This document shows positions 7,503 to 15,287 of a DNA stretch of 64,000 bases, piece by piece (the first letter of the stretch is position 1; each line of letters starts with the position of its first letter). This DNA is from Comamonadaceae bacterium UBA2121 (GTDB lineage Bacteria; Pseudomonadota; Gammaproteobacteria; Burkholderiales; Burkholderiaceae_C), in contig DCYB01000011.1 of NCBI GenBank assembly GCA_002331385.1, positions 233,459-297,458 on the forward strand. Direction: 5' to 3'. The notes below the pieces were generated by a model. That model saw only the letters and a list, made by a program, of their open reading frames with translations. It searched no databases and was not told the origin of the DNA. Made by a program: the position numbers and the translations under genes.

Positions 7503-8492
7503 TTAATCGGCGTAAGCGCCAGCGGCCTTGATGATGGGGCCCCACTTGTTGATTTCGGACATCACGAACTTCTTGTGGCCTTCGGGTGTCAGGCGATCAT
7601 CGTTGGCGATCACGGCGCCGAGGGCCTCTTCGTTCTTCACGAAGGTGGGGTCCTTCAGGGCGACCTTGAGTGCGTCGTTGACGGTCTTGATCACGTTCGC
7701 AGGTGTGCCCTTGGGCGCGTACAGGCCGTGCCAGATGGTCACTTCAAAGCCCTTCAGGCCAAGTTCCTGCAGCGTGGGCAGGTCCTTCAGGCCGGGCGTG
7801 GTCAGGCGCTTGGGCGTGGTCACGGCAAAGGCCTTGACCTTCTTGCCTTCGATCTGCTGGGTGGTGTTGGTGGTCTGGTCGCACAGCAGATCCACCTGAT
7901 TGCCCATCAGGTCCGCAATCGCGGGCGCAGCGCCCTTGTACGGAACGGGGGTCATTTCGGTCTGGAGCTGGCTCTGAAACAGCAGGCCGCACAGGTGCGA
8001 CGCAGATCCGATACCGGCATTGGCCAGATTGATCTTGCCCTTGTTGGCGCCGATCCAGGTGGCCAGTTCCTTGTAGTTGTTGGCAGGCAGCGAAGGCTTG
8101 CCGATCAGCGTCATCGGGACATCGTTGATGATGCCCATGTATTCGAAGTCCTTCTCGACGTTGAAGGGCAGCTTGCGATACAGGCCGGGCACGGTGGCCA
8201 TGCCGATGTGGTTGAGCAGCAGGGTGTAGCCGTCCGGATTGGCGCGCGCCACCTTGGCCATGCCGATGGAGCTACCTGCACCAGCGGTGTTGTCGATAAC
8301 GATGGTTGCGCCGTTCAGCGGCTTGCGCAGGGCTTCGGCCAGATCGCGGGCCACGCGGTCGGTCGGGCCGCCAGCGGTAAACGGAACCACGATGGTGATG
8401 GTCTTGCCCTTTTCGGGGTAGCCCTGGGCAGAAACGCCAAATGCGGAGATGACGGCAACGGTAGCCAGAGCAAGTTTGAAGGTCGTCTTCAT
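7503..8492 (-). CDS. Bug-family tripartite tricarboxylate transporter receptor
   Basis: A 329-residue periplasmic solute-binding protein with a cleavable signal peptide (MKTTFKLALATVAVISAFGVSA). Family motifs: ITIVVPFTAGGPTDRVARDL (ligand carboxylate region), DNTAGAGSSIGMAKVA, ANPDGYTLL and later VPYKGAAPAIADLMGNQVD. Bug proteins bind di- or tricarboxylates, aromatic acids or amides and feed TctAB-type permeases. No TctA/TctB gene is nearby, as is common for the many orphan Bug genes of Burkholderiales. The 214 bp upstream carry its own promoter region; it is downstream of, but probably separate from, the ABC operon. Ligand unknown. Confidence 0.92.
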   Translation of the reverse strand: MKTTFKLALATVAVISAFGVSAQGYPEKGKTITIVVPFTAGGPTDRVARDLAEALRKPLNGATIVIDNTAGAGSSIGMAKVARANPDGYTLLLNHIGMATVPGLYRKLPFNVEKDFEYMGIINDVPMTLIGKPSLPANNYKELATWIGANKGKINLANAGIGSASHLCGLLFQSQLQTEMTPVPYKGAAPAIADLMGNQVDLLCDQTTNTTQQIEGKKVKAFAVTTPKRLTTPGLKDLPTLQELGLKGFEVTIWHGLYAPKGTPANVIKTVNDALKVALKDPTFVKNEEALGAVIANDDRLTPEGHKKFVMSEINKWGPIIKAAGAYAD

Positions 8493-8706
8493 GATGATCC
8501 TGTAAGAAGAGGGCGCAATAGTAATGAAAGTTTGCGCCTGCTCGCATCAAGGTAATTACTAAGAACCAAGAGCAAATTCTCTTGACGCCGCCTGCTTGAA
8601 TAGCTATTCACCTTAGAAATTGCCCCTGACTACTGGTAAACGTAATTTCCGTGTAATCAAGGGCTTGTATTGGAGGTCTTGAGGCGTCGGCGCGTCCTGA
8701 TTGCAC

Positions 8707-9954
8707 TCACTGATAGCTGCGTGCGTCCTCGATCACCTTGCCGTCGTTGGGCAGCGTGCCGGGCATCACCATCTCGACCTCGCCGCGCAGCTTGGTCACT
8801 TCGCGCAGCGCCTCGGCCAACTGGTTGCTCAGGCCCGGCGCGGTCTCTGTGGTCTCGACGATGAGCTTCATCTGGTCATTCGCCATCTCGCCAGTGACAA
8901 CGAGACGCGCGCGCTCCACTTGCGGGAAGCGCTTGATGACGTTGGCGATCTGTCCCGGATGCACGAACATGCCGCGCACCTTGGTGGTCTGGTCCGCGCG
9001 CCCCATCCAGCCTTTGATGCGGGTATTGGTGCGGCCCGTCGGGCACGGGCCGGGCAGGACGGCGGACAGGTCGCCGGTGCCGAAGCGGATCAGCGGATAG
9101 TCGGGATTGAGCGTGGTGATGACGAGTTCGCCCACTTCGCCTTCCTTGACCGGATCGCCCGTGCCGGGACGCACGATTTCCACGATCACGCCTTCGTCCA
9201 GTACCAGTCCTTCGCGCGCTGCCGTTTCATAGGCGATCAGGCCCAGGTCTGCGGTGGCGTAGCACTGATAGCCCGCAACGCCACGCTCTGCCAGCCAGTC
9301 GCGCAGCGATGGCGGGAACGCCTCACCCGACACCAGCGCCTTGGTCACGCTGGGCAGTGGCACGCCTTGCTCGCCCGCCTTGTCGATGATGATCTTGAGA
9401 AAACTCGGCGTGCCGATGTAGCCGCTCGGGCGCAGTTCGGCCATGGCCTGCACTTGCTGTTCGGTCTGGCCGGTGCCGCCGGGAAACACTGTGCAACCCA
9501 GCGCATGCGCGCCAGTTTCCATCATCGAGCCTGCAGGCACGAAGTGGTAGCTGAAGCTGTTGTGGATGAGTTCACCCGCGCGAAAGCCCGCCGCGTACAT
9601 CGCCCGCGCCATGCGCCAGTAGTCCTTGCGCGTGCCTTCGGGTTCATAGATGGTGCCGGGGCTGGCAAAGACACGCGGCATGGCCGCGCCGAACGCGAGG
9701 GTGCTGAAGCCGCCAAACGGGTTGCCGCCGCGCTCCTTTTGCTGGCGTTCCAGCAACTCGTATTTGCGCGTGACGGGCAGGCGCGCGAGCGCTTCGCGAC
9801 TGGTGATGGAGGCCGCATCGACGCCGTCCAGAATCTCCGCGAAAGCCTTGGAGTGCTGTTGTGCGTTGGCAATCTGGGCGGGCAGGGCAGCCATCAAGGC
9901 GGCCTCGCGCTCCTTGGGATCGCGGGTTTCCAGTGCATCGTAGAAGGTCGTCAT
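8707..9954 (-). CDS. PaaK-like phenylacetate-CoA ligase family protein
   Basis: A 415-residue adenylate-forming-fold protein, last gene of the ABC operon. Members of the PaaK family activate aryl- or alkyl-carboxylates to CoA thioesters. Seen: GGTGQTEQQVQAM, a GYIGTPSFLKIII strand, FGTGDLSAVLPGPCPTGR (adenylate-binding Asp region) and KVRGMFVHPGQI with the C-terminal lysine-bearing domain. The usual Ser/Thr/Gly-rich phosphate loop near residue 100 is replaced by FASPGTIYEPEGT, so catalytic competence is uncertain. Position 3' of livF and its distance of about 110 bp suggest co-transcription. Confidence 0.8.
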   Translation of the reverse strand: MTTFYDALETRDPKEREAALMAALPAQIANAQQHSKAFAEILDGVDAASITSREALARLPVTRKYELLERQQKERGGNPFGGFSTLAFGAAMPRVFASPGTIYEPEGTRKDYWRMARAMYAAGFRAGELIHNSFSYHFVPAGSMMETGAHALGCTVFPGGTGQTEQQVQAMAELRPSGYIGTPSFLKIIIDKAGEQGVPLPSVTKALVSGEAFPPSLRDWLAERGVAGYQCYATADLGLIAYETAAREGLVLDEGVIVEIVRPGTGDPVKEGEVGELVITTLNPDYPLIRFGTGDLSAVLPGPCPTGRTNTRIKGWMGRADQTTKVRGMFVHPGQIANVIKRFPQVERARLVVTGEMANDQMKLIVETTETAPGLSNQLAEALREVTKLRGEVEMVMPGTLPNDGKVIEDARSYQ

Positions 9955-10066
9955 GGCGGTTTCCTGAGATGTTCGGGCCGCAGCCAGGCTGCCCGGGTTG
10001 AACGGGTGTTATCGGGTTCAGTGATTCATGTGATCGGAGGGGCCGCTGCGCTGCGTGGCGCAGGGG

Positions 10067-10882
10067 TCAGGCCAGCCAGCGCTTGCGGCGCTTGTAGCTC
10101 TTTACGTCCTTGAAGGACTTGCGCTCGCCGCCACCAACGCCGAGGTAGAACTCCTTGACGTCCTCGTTGTTGGCGAGGTCGGAGGCTGCACCGTCCATCA
10201 CCACGCGGCCGCTTTCCATGATGTAGCCGTAGTCCGCGTATTTCAGCGCCATGTTGGTGTTCTGCTCGGCCAGCAGGAAGGTCGTGCCTTCCTTGCTGTT
10301 CAGGTCCTTGACGATATTGAACACCTCTTCCACGATCTGCGGCGCGAGTCCCATCGAGGGCTCGTCCAGCAAGATGATGTTGGGGTTGCTCATGATTGCG
10401 CGGCCGATGGCGCACATCTGCTGCTCACCGCCCGATGTGTAGGCGGCCTGCGAGGTGCGGCGCGTTTTCAGGCGCGGGAAGTAGTTGTAGACCTTCTCCA
10501 GATTGGCCGAGATTTCGCCCTTGCTGGTGCGCGTGTAGGAGCCGGTGAGCAGGTTTTCCTCGATCGTCAGGTGGGCAAAGCAGTGACGCCCTTCCATCAC
10601 CTGCACCACACCGCGGCGCACGAGATCGGCGGGCGAGAGATTCTGGATCTGCTCGCCACGCAGCTCGATGCTGCCCTTGGTGACTTCGCCGCGCTCACCC
10701 TTGAGCAGGTTGGAGATCGCGCGCAGCGTGGTGGTCTTGCCCGCACCATTGCCGCCGAGCAGTGCGACGATGCCGCGCTCCGGCAATTGCAGAGAAACGC
10801 CCTTGAGCACGAGGATCACGTGGTTGTAGATCACCTCAATACCGTTGACGTTCAGAACGATGTTTTTCGTTTCCATGTTCAA
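10067..10882 (-). CDS. livF: Branched-chain-type ABC transporter ATP-binding protein LivF
   Basis: A 271-residue cytosolic ATPase. Walker A is GGNGAGKTT near residue 44, the signature loop is TSGGEQQMCAIGRAI, Walker B is IILLDEPSMGLAP, and the switch histidine region is less canonical (LLAEQNTNMAL supplies the Q/N-type end as in LivF). It pairs with LivG to power the permease. The C-terminus is extended by a basic tail (KSYKRRKRWLA) beyond the usual end. A hairpin-rich 139-bp gap separates it from the receptor gene upstream. Substrate class inferred from the cluster rather than from this subunit. Confidence 0.93.
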   Translation of the reverse strand: MNMETKNIVLNVNGIEVIYNHVILVLKGVSLQLPERGIVALLGGNGAGKTTTLRAISNLLKGERGEVTKGSIELRGEQIQNLSPADLVRRGVVQVMEGRHCFAHLTIEENLLTGSYTRTSKGEISANLEKVYNYFPRLKTRRTSQAAYTSGGEQQMCAIGRAIMSNPNIILLDEPSMGLAPQIVEEVFNIVKDLNSKEGTTFLLAEQNTNMALKYADYGYIMESGRVVMDGAASDLANNEDVKEFYLGVGGGERKSFKDVKSYKRRKRWLA

Positions 10883-10959
10883 GCCTTTTCAAAGCCATTC
10901 ACCCAATCGGAAGCCACTGCAAAGAGGCTGTCGATTGCGCGCGCGGCGAAGCGGAAGTC

Positions 10960-11011
10960 CCCCTTCCCGGAGCGCGCGGTGCGCAGCGGGAAGGGGAGGC
11001 GCTTAGCGCCT
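10960..11011 (-). other. Two hairpins in the receptor-livF gap
   Basis: CCCCTTCCCG (10960-10969) and CGGGAAGGGG (10987-10996) make a perfect 10-bp stem with a 17-nt loop; directly next to it AGGCGC-TTA-GCGCCT (10997-11011) makes a second short stem. Both lie right behind the stop of the receptor gene. No T-run follows, so mRNA stabilisation or partial read-through is more likely than full termination. Confidence 0.6.
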
Positions 11012-11021
11012 CAGGAGGACA

Positions 11022-12332
11022 TCACTTGCACTCGGTGCGGCGGGTGATCTTCTTGTCCGCCAGATACTTGTCCGAGTGCTCCTTGATCAGCGGCTCGATG
11101 ACCTTGTCATCCGACTGGTACCAGTCGCTGCCCATGTTCCACTTCTTGCCGTCCCAGGTGTGGATACGTGCCCAGGTGGAGCCCATGTGGTCGTTGCACG
11201 AGGTCTTGAGCGGGCGCATCACCTGATCGAAGCCCAGCTCCTTCAGCCGGGCTTCCGTCAGGTTCAGGTTCTCGTAGCCCCAGCGCACTTGCTCGCCGGT
11301 CATGGGCTTGCCCTTGCCGAACTTCTCTTGTGCGGTGCGGATGGCTTCCACGGTCAGCATGGAGATGATCATGCCGCGCGTGTAGAGCACGGAGCCGACT
11401 TCGTCACGCGGGCCGGTGCCGTTCTTCTTGTCGTGCACGAACTTCAGCACGTCCTGCGACACCTTGGTGCCCTGACCGAAGCCATTCAGTGCCAGTGCCT
11501 GATAGCCCTTGGCGCCTTCGCCCACGTCACGCACGTCCGGCTCCGCACCTGCCCACCACACGCCGTACAGCTTGTCGCGCGGGAAGCCCGTGGCTTGCGC
11601 TTCCTTCAGCGCGGTGGAGTTCATCACGCCCCAGCCCCACAGCAGTGCGAAGTCAGGACGGCTCTGGCGCAGTTGCAGCCAGGTGGCCTTTTGCTCCACG
11701 CCGGGCGCGGTCACGGGCAGCAATTGCAGCTCGAAGCCATGCATCTTGGCGCGCTGCTGCAGCACCGGGATGGGTTCCTTGCCGAACGGGCTGTCGTGGT
11801 AGATCAGCGCAATCTTCTTGCCCTTGAGCTTGTCCAGACCGCCCGCCTTCTTGCCCAGATGCTGGATCAGGATGTCTGCGCCGGTCCAGTAGCTGCCCAT
11901 GAACGGGAAGTTCCACTGGAACGCATTGCCGTCCTTGGCGATGGACAGGCCGTAGCCCAGGGTGATCAGCGGAATCTTGTCCACAGGCGCCTTCTCGGTC
12001 AGCGCGAAGGTGATGCCGGTGGCTTGCGGGTCGACGGCTGCCACGAAGGGCTTGCTCTTCAGGCGCTCGTAGCACTCCACGCCGCGGTCCGTGGCGTAGC
12101 CGGTCTCGCACTCTTCGTAGGCGATCTTCACGCCGTTGATACCGCCGTCGCGCTCGTTGATGAGCTTGAGGTAGTCCTGCTTGCCGTTGGCCCATGGAAT
12201 GCCGTTGGGTGCGTAGGCGCCCGTGCGGTAGGACAGCAGCGGAATGAACTGCTCCTGTGCGAATGCGCTGCCAGCGAAACCGGCGCTTGTGGCAACCAGG
12301 GTGGCGGCCAAAGCCAGACGTGTGAACTTCAT
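11022..12332 (-). CDS. Branched-chain-type ABC transporter substrate-binding protein
   Basis: A 436-residue periplasmic type-I receptor (Peripla_BP_6 family) with signal peptide ending near AGFAGSAFAQ. Visible features: FIPLLSYRTGAYAPNG at the mature start, INERDGGINGVKI (typical lobe-1 helix), YHDSPFGKEPIPVLQ at the second lobe, and a C-terminal PLIKEHSDKYLADKK. It is longer than LivK-type receptors (about 370) and resembles receptors found beside CoA-ligase genes, which tend to bind aromatic or fatty acids rather than leucine. It is the fifth gene of the operon. Ligand assignment is inference. Confidence 0.9.
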   Translation of the reverse strand: MKFTRLALAATLVATSAGFAGSAFAQEQFIPLLSYRTGAYAPNGIPWANGKQDYLKLINERDGGINGVKIAYEECETGYATDRGVECYERLKSKPFVAAVDPQATGITFALTEKAPVDKIPLITLGYGLSIAKDGNAFQWNFPFMGSYWTGADILIQHLGKKAGGLDKLKGKKIALIYHDSPFGKEPIPVLQQRAKMHGFELQLLPVTAPGVEQKATWLQLRQSRPDFALLWGWGVMNSTALKEAQATGFPRDKLYGVWWAGAEPDVRDVGEGAKGYQALALNGFGQGTKVSQDVLKFVHDKKNGTGPRDEVGSVLYTRGMIISMLTVEAIRTAQEKFGKGKPMTGEQVRWGYENLNLTEARLKELGFDQVMRPLKTSCNDHMGSTWARIHTWDGKKWNMGSDWYQSDDKVIEPLIKEHSDKYLADKKITRRTECK

Positions 12333-12428
12333 GGTTTGTCTCCTTGGGAAGTAAATGGACCTGAGGACTGAGAGTCAGCTAAATATTGGCGCTGCACGCG
12401 CACACAACACACACTTGGGAAAAACGGA

Positions 12429-13505
12429 TCAATGCGGGAACGGCCACACGCGCATCTTCTGCTTGCCGATGGACCACAGCTTGGCCAGACCATGCGGCTC
12501 CACGATCAGGAACCAGACGATCAATGCGCCGAAGATGATGAACTCGGCGTGCGACACGCCCGCCGTGGACATGGTGAAACCGAACGTGCTCGCAATCGCG
12601 GGCAGGACGAGGCTGAGCACGATGGGCAGCACGACGATGAAGGCCGCGCCGAAGAAGCTGCCCATGATCGAGCCCATGCCGCCGATGATCACCATGAACA
12701 GCAGCTTGAACGACACGTCCACCGAGAACGCGGCAGGTTCCCACGCGCCAAGGTGGATGAAGGCCCACAGGGCACCGGCCACGCCGATGATGAACGAGCT
12801 CACGGCGAAGGCCGACAGCTTGGCGTACATCGGGCGGATGCCGATCACCGAGGCGGCCACGTCCATGTCGCGGATCGCCATCCATTCACGGCCAATGGCA
12901 CCGCGCACGAGGTTCTTGGCCAGCATGGCGATGACCACCAGCACGGCAAGGCAGAACAGGTACTCGGACATCGCGGATTCGATCGGAATGCCGAAGAAGT
13001 TCAGGTGCGACACCGAGACCGAGCCCGAGGGCGAATCGTTGGTGAACCACTTGATGCGCAGGAACATCCAGTCTGCGAAGAACTGCGCCGCCAGCGTGGC
13101 GACGGCCAGGTACAGGCCCTTCACGCGCAGGCTGGGCAGACCGAACAGGATGCCGAAGAAGGTGGCGCACAGGCCGCCCAGAATCAGCGCCACGATCAGC
13201 GGCATGCCGGGCACACGCACCATGAAGTTGAATGCGCCGTAGGCACCCACCGCCATGAACGCGCCGGAACCCAGCGAGATCTGGCCGCAGTAGCCCACGA
13301 GGATGTTCACGCCCAGTGCTGCCAGACACATGATGGTCAGCGGAATCAGGATGGCCTGATAGAAATAGTCGCTGGCAAACATCGGCACCACGATGAAGGC
13401 CGCCGCGATCAGCAGCCACACGCCGATCTTGTCCTGCGCGATGGGGAAGACTTGTTGATCGGCCTTGTACGTTGTCTTGAACTGGCCGTTTTCACGATAA
13501 AACAT
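12429..13505 (-). CDS. livM: Branched-chain-type ABC transporter permease LivM
   Basis: A 358-residue inner-membrane permease with about eight to ten hydrophobic segments. The LivM signature appears as NILVGYCGQISLGSGAFMAVGAY-like glycine-rich region (residues about 70-95) and VRGAIGREWMAIRDMDVAA, the cytoplasmic loop that contacts the ATPases. It begins with a soluble 30-residue segment (MFYRENGQFKTTYKADQQ). RBS-like AAGGAGAA lies upstream of the ATG. It sits between livH and the receptor gene. Confidence 0.93.
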   Translation of the reverse strand: MFYRENGQFKTTYKADQQVFPIAQDKIGVWLLIAAAFIVVPMFASDYFYQAILIPLTIMCLAALGVNILVGYCGQISLGSGAFMAVGAYGAFNFMVRVPGMPLIVALILGGLCATFFGILFGLPSLRVKGLYLAVATLAAQFFADWMFLRIKWFTNDSPSGSVSVSHLNFFGIPIESAMSEYLFCLAVLVVIAMLAKNLVRGAIGREWMAIRDMDVAASVIGIRPMYAKLSAFAVSSFIIGVAGALWAFIHLGAWEPAAFSVDVSFKLLFMVIIGGMGSIMGSFFGAAFIVVLPIVLSLVLPAIASTFGFTMSTAGVSHAEFIIFGALIVWFLIVEPHGLAKLWSIGKQKMRVWPFPH

Positions 13506-13531
13506 GTGTGTTTCTCCTTGTCCCTGGCCGG

Positions 13532-14461
13532 TCAGACGCGGTCAATGATCTTCTCGCCGAACAGGCCCTGCGGACGCACCAGCAGGAAGGCGAGAGCAAG
13601 CACGTAGGCGAACCAGATTTCGATACCGCCGCCGACGAATGGGCCGAGATACACCTCGGAGAGCTTTTCGCCCACGCCGATGATCAGGCCGCCGATGATG
13701 GCGCCAGGCACCGAAGTCAGGCCGCCCAGGATCACCACTGGCAGGGCGCGCAGCGCCACCGTGGTGAGCGAGAACTGCACGCCGAGCTTGGAGCCCCAGA
13801 TCATGCCGGCGACAAGGGCCACGATGCCCGCCACACACCAGACGATCACCCAAATGGTGTTCAGTGGAATGCCGATGGATTGCGCCGCCTGGTGGTCGTC
13901 GGCCACGGCGCGCAATGCGCGGCCGGTCTTGGTTTTCTGGAAGAACACCGACAGCAGGGCCACCAGCACGGCAGCAATCACGGCGGCGATCACGTCTTCC
14001 TGATTCACCATCACGCCGCCTTCGAACATGCTCTCGAACAGGAACACAGGGTCCTTGGGCATGCCGATGTCGATCTTGTAGATTTCGCTGCCGAAGATGG
14101 TCTGGCCCACGCCCTCAAGGAAGTAGGTGATGCCCAGCGTGGCCATGAGGAGCGTAGCCGCCTCCTGGTTCACCAGATGGCGCAGCACGAGGCGCTCGAT
14201 GAGCCAGGCGCAGACGAACATCACGATGGCCGCCAGGATGAAGGCCGCGACGTTGGCGACGATCTTGTTTTCGATGCCGGTCCATTGCGGAATCCATTCC
14301 GCAAAACGCGCCATCGCGAGTGCGGCGAACAGCACCATCGCGCCCTGCGCGAAGTTGAACACGCCGGATGCCTTGAAGATCAGCACAAAGCCCAGCGCCA
14401 CCAGCGCGTAGAGCATGCCGGCCATGAGGCCGCCAAACAGGGTTTCCAGAAAGAATGCCAT
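13532..14461 (-). CDS. livH: Branched-chain-type ABC transporter permease LivH
   Basis: A 309-residue permease subunit starting MAFFLETLFGGLMAGMLYAL, with the LivH block FNFAQGAMVLFAALAMARF near residue 40 and the ATPase-coupling loop KTKTGRALRAVADDHQAAQ. ATG 14461 was chosen over the frame's upstream extension to 14674 because AGGGAGA lies 8 nt before it and the extension would overlap livG completely. It partners with LivM in the inner membrane. Confidence 0.93.
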   Translation of the reverse strand: MAFFLETLFGGLMAGMLYALVALGFVLIFKASGVFNFAQGAMVLFAALAMARFAEWIPQWTGIENKIVANVAAFILAAIVMFVCAWLIERLVLRHLVNQEAATLLMATLGITYFLEGVGQTIFGSEIYKIDIGMPKDPVFLFESMFEGGVMVNQEDVIAAVIAAVLVALLSVFFQKTKTGRALRAVADDHQAAQSIGIPLNTIWVIVWCVAGIVALVAGMIWGSKLGVQFSLTTVALRALPVVILGGLTSVPGAIIGGLIIGVGEKLSEVYLGPFVGGGIEIWFAYVLALAFLLVRPQGLFGEKIIDRV

Positions 14462-14478
14462 TTCGTGTGTCTCCCTGA

Positions 14479-15264
14479 TCAGTGGCTCGTGCCGAGATAG
14501 GCCCGGATCACGTCTTCGTTGTTGCGCACGTCGTCGGGCGCGCCGTCGCCGATCTTCTTGCCGTAGTCGAGCACGACCACGCGGTCCGAGATGTCCATCA
14601 CCACGCCCATGTCGTGTTCGATCAACACGATGGTGGTGCCGAACTCGTCGTTCACGTCGAGGATGAAGCGGCACATGTCCTGCTTTTCTTCCACGTTCAT
14701 GCCGGCCATCGGCTCATCGAGCAGCAGCACTTGCGGCTCCATGGCGAGTGCGCGTCCCAGGTCCACACGTTTTTGCAGGCCATAGGGCAACTGGCCGACA
14801 GGCGTCTTGCGGAAGGCCTGGATTTCCAGGAAGTCGATGATGTGCTCGACGAACTCGCGGTGGCGGATCTCTTCGCGCTCCGCAGGGCCGATGCGCAGCG
14901 CCTGCATGAGCATGTTGCTTTTGATCTTCAGGTTGCGACCGGTCATGATGTTGTCGATCACGCTCATGCCCTTGAACAGCGCCAGGTTCTGGAACGTGCG
15001 CGCCACGCCCATCTCTGCCACCTGGCGGCTGTTCATGTGGTCGAAGGTCTTGCCACGGAAAGTGATGGAGCCTTCGCTCGGCGTGTAGACGCCGTTGATG
15101 CAGTTGAGCATGGAGCTCTTGCCCGCGCCGTTGGGGCCGATGATCGAGCGGATCTCGTGCTCCTTCACGTTGAAGGAGATGTCCGTGAGCGCTTTCACGC
15201 CGCCGAACCGGAGGCTGATGTTCTTGATGTCCAGAATGACATCGCCAATCTTTTTGGTGCTCAT
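14479..15264 (-). CDS. livG: Branched-chain-type ABC transporter ATP-binding protein LivG
   Basis: A 261-residue ATPase. Walker A GPNGAGKSS near residue 43, the long helical insert typical of LivG (residues about 100-150), a signature region LPYGLQKRVDLGRALA that deviates from LSGGQ as usual for LivG, Walker B VLLLDEPMAGMN and switch IVLIEHDMGVVM. It is the second gene of the operon, 23 bp after the long-chain-type acyl-CoA ligase gene and 17 bp before livH. Confidence 0.93.
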   Translation of the reverse strand: MSTKKIGDVILDIKNISLRFGGVKALTDISFNVKEHEIRSIIGPNGAGKSSMLNCINGVYTPSEGSITFRGKTFDHMNSRQVAEMGVARTFQNLALFKGMSVIDNIMTGRNLKIKSNMLMQALRIGPAEREEIRHREFVEHIIDFLEIQAFRKTPVGQLPYGLQKRVDLGRALAMEPQVLLLDEPMAGMNVEEKQDMCRFILDVNDEFGTTIVLIEHDMGVVMDISDRVVVLDYGKKIGDGAPDDVRNNEDVIRAYLGTSH

Positions 15265-15287
15265 TTGGGTGCTTGCCTCGTGCTGAC

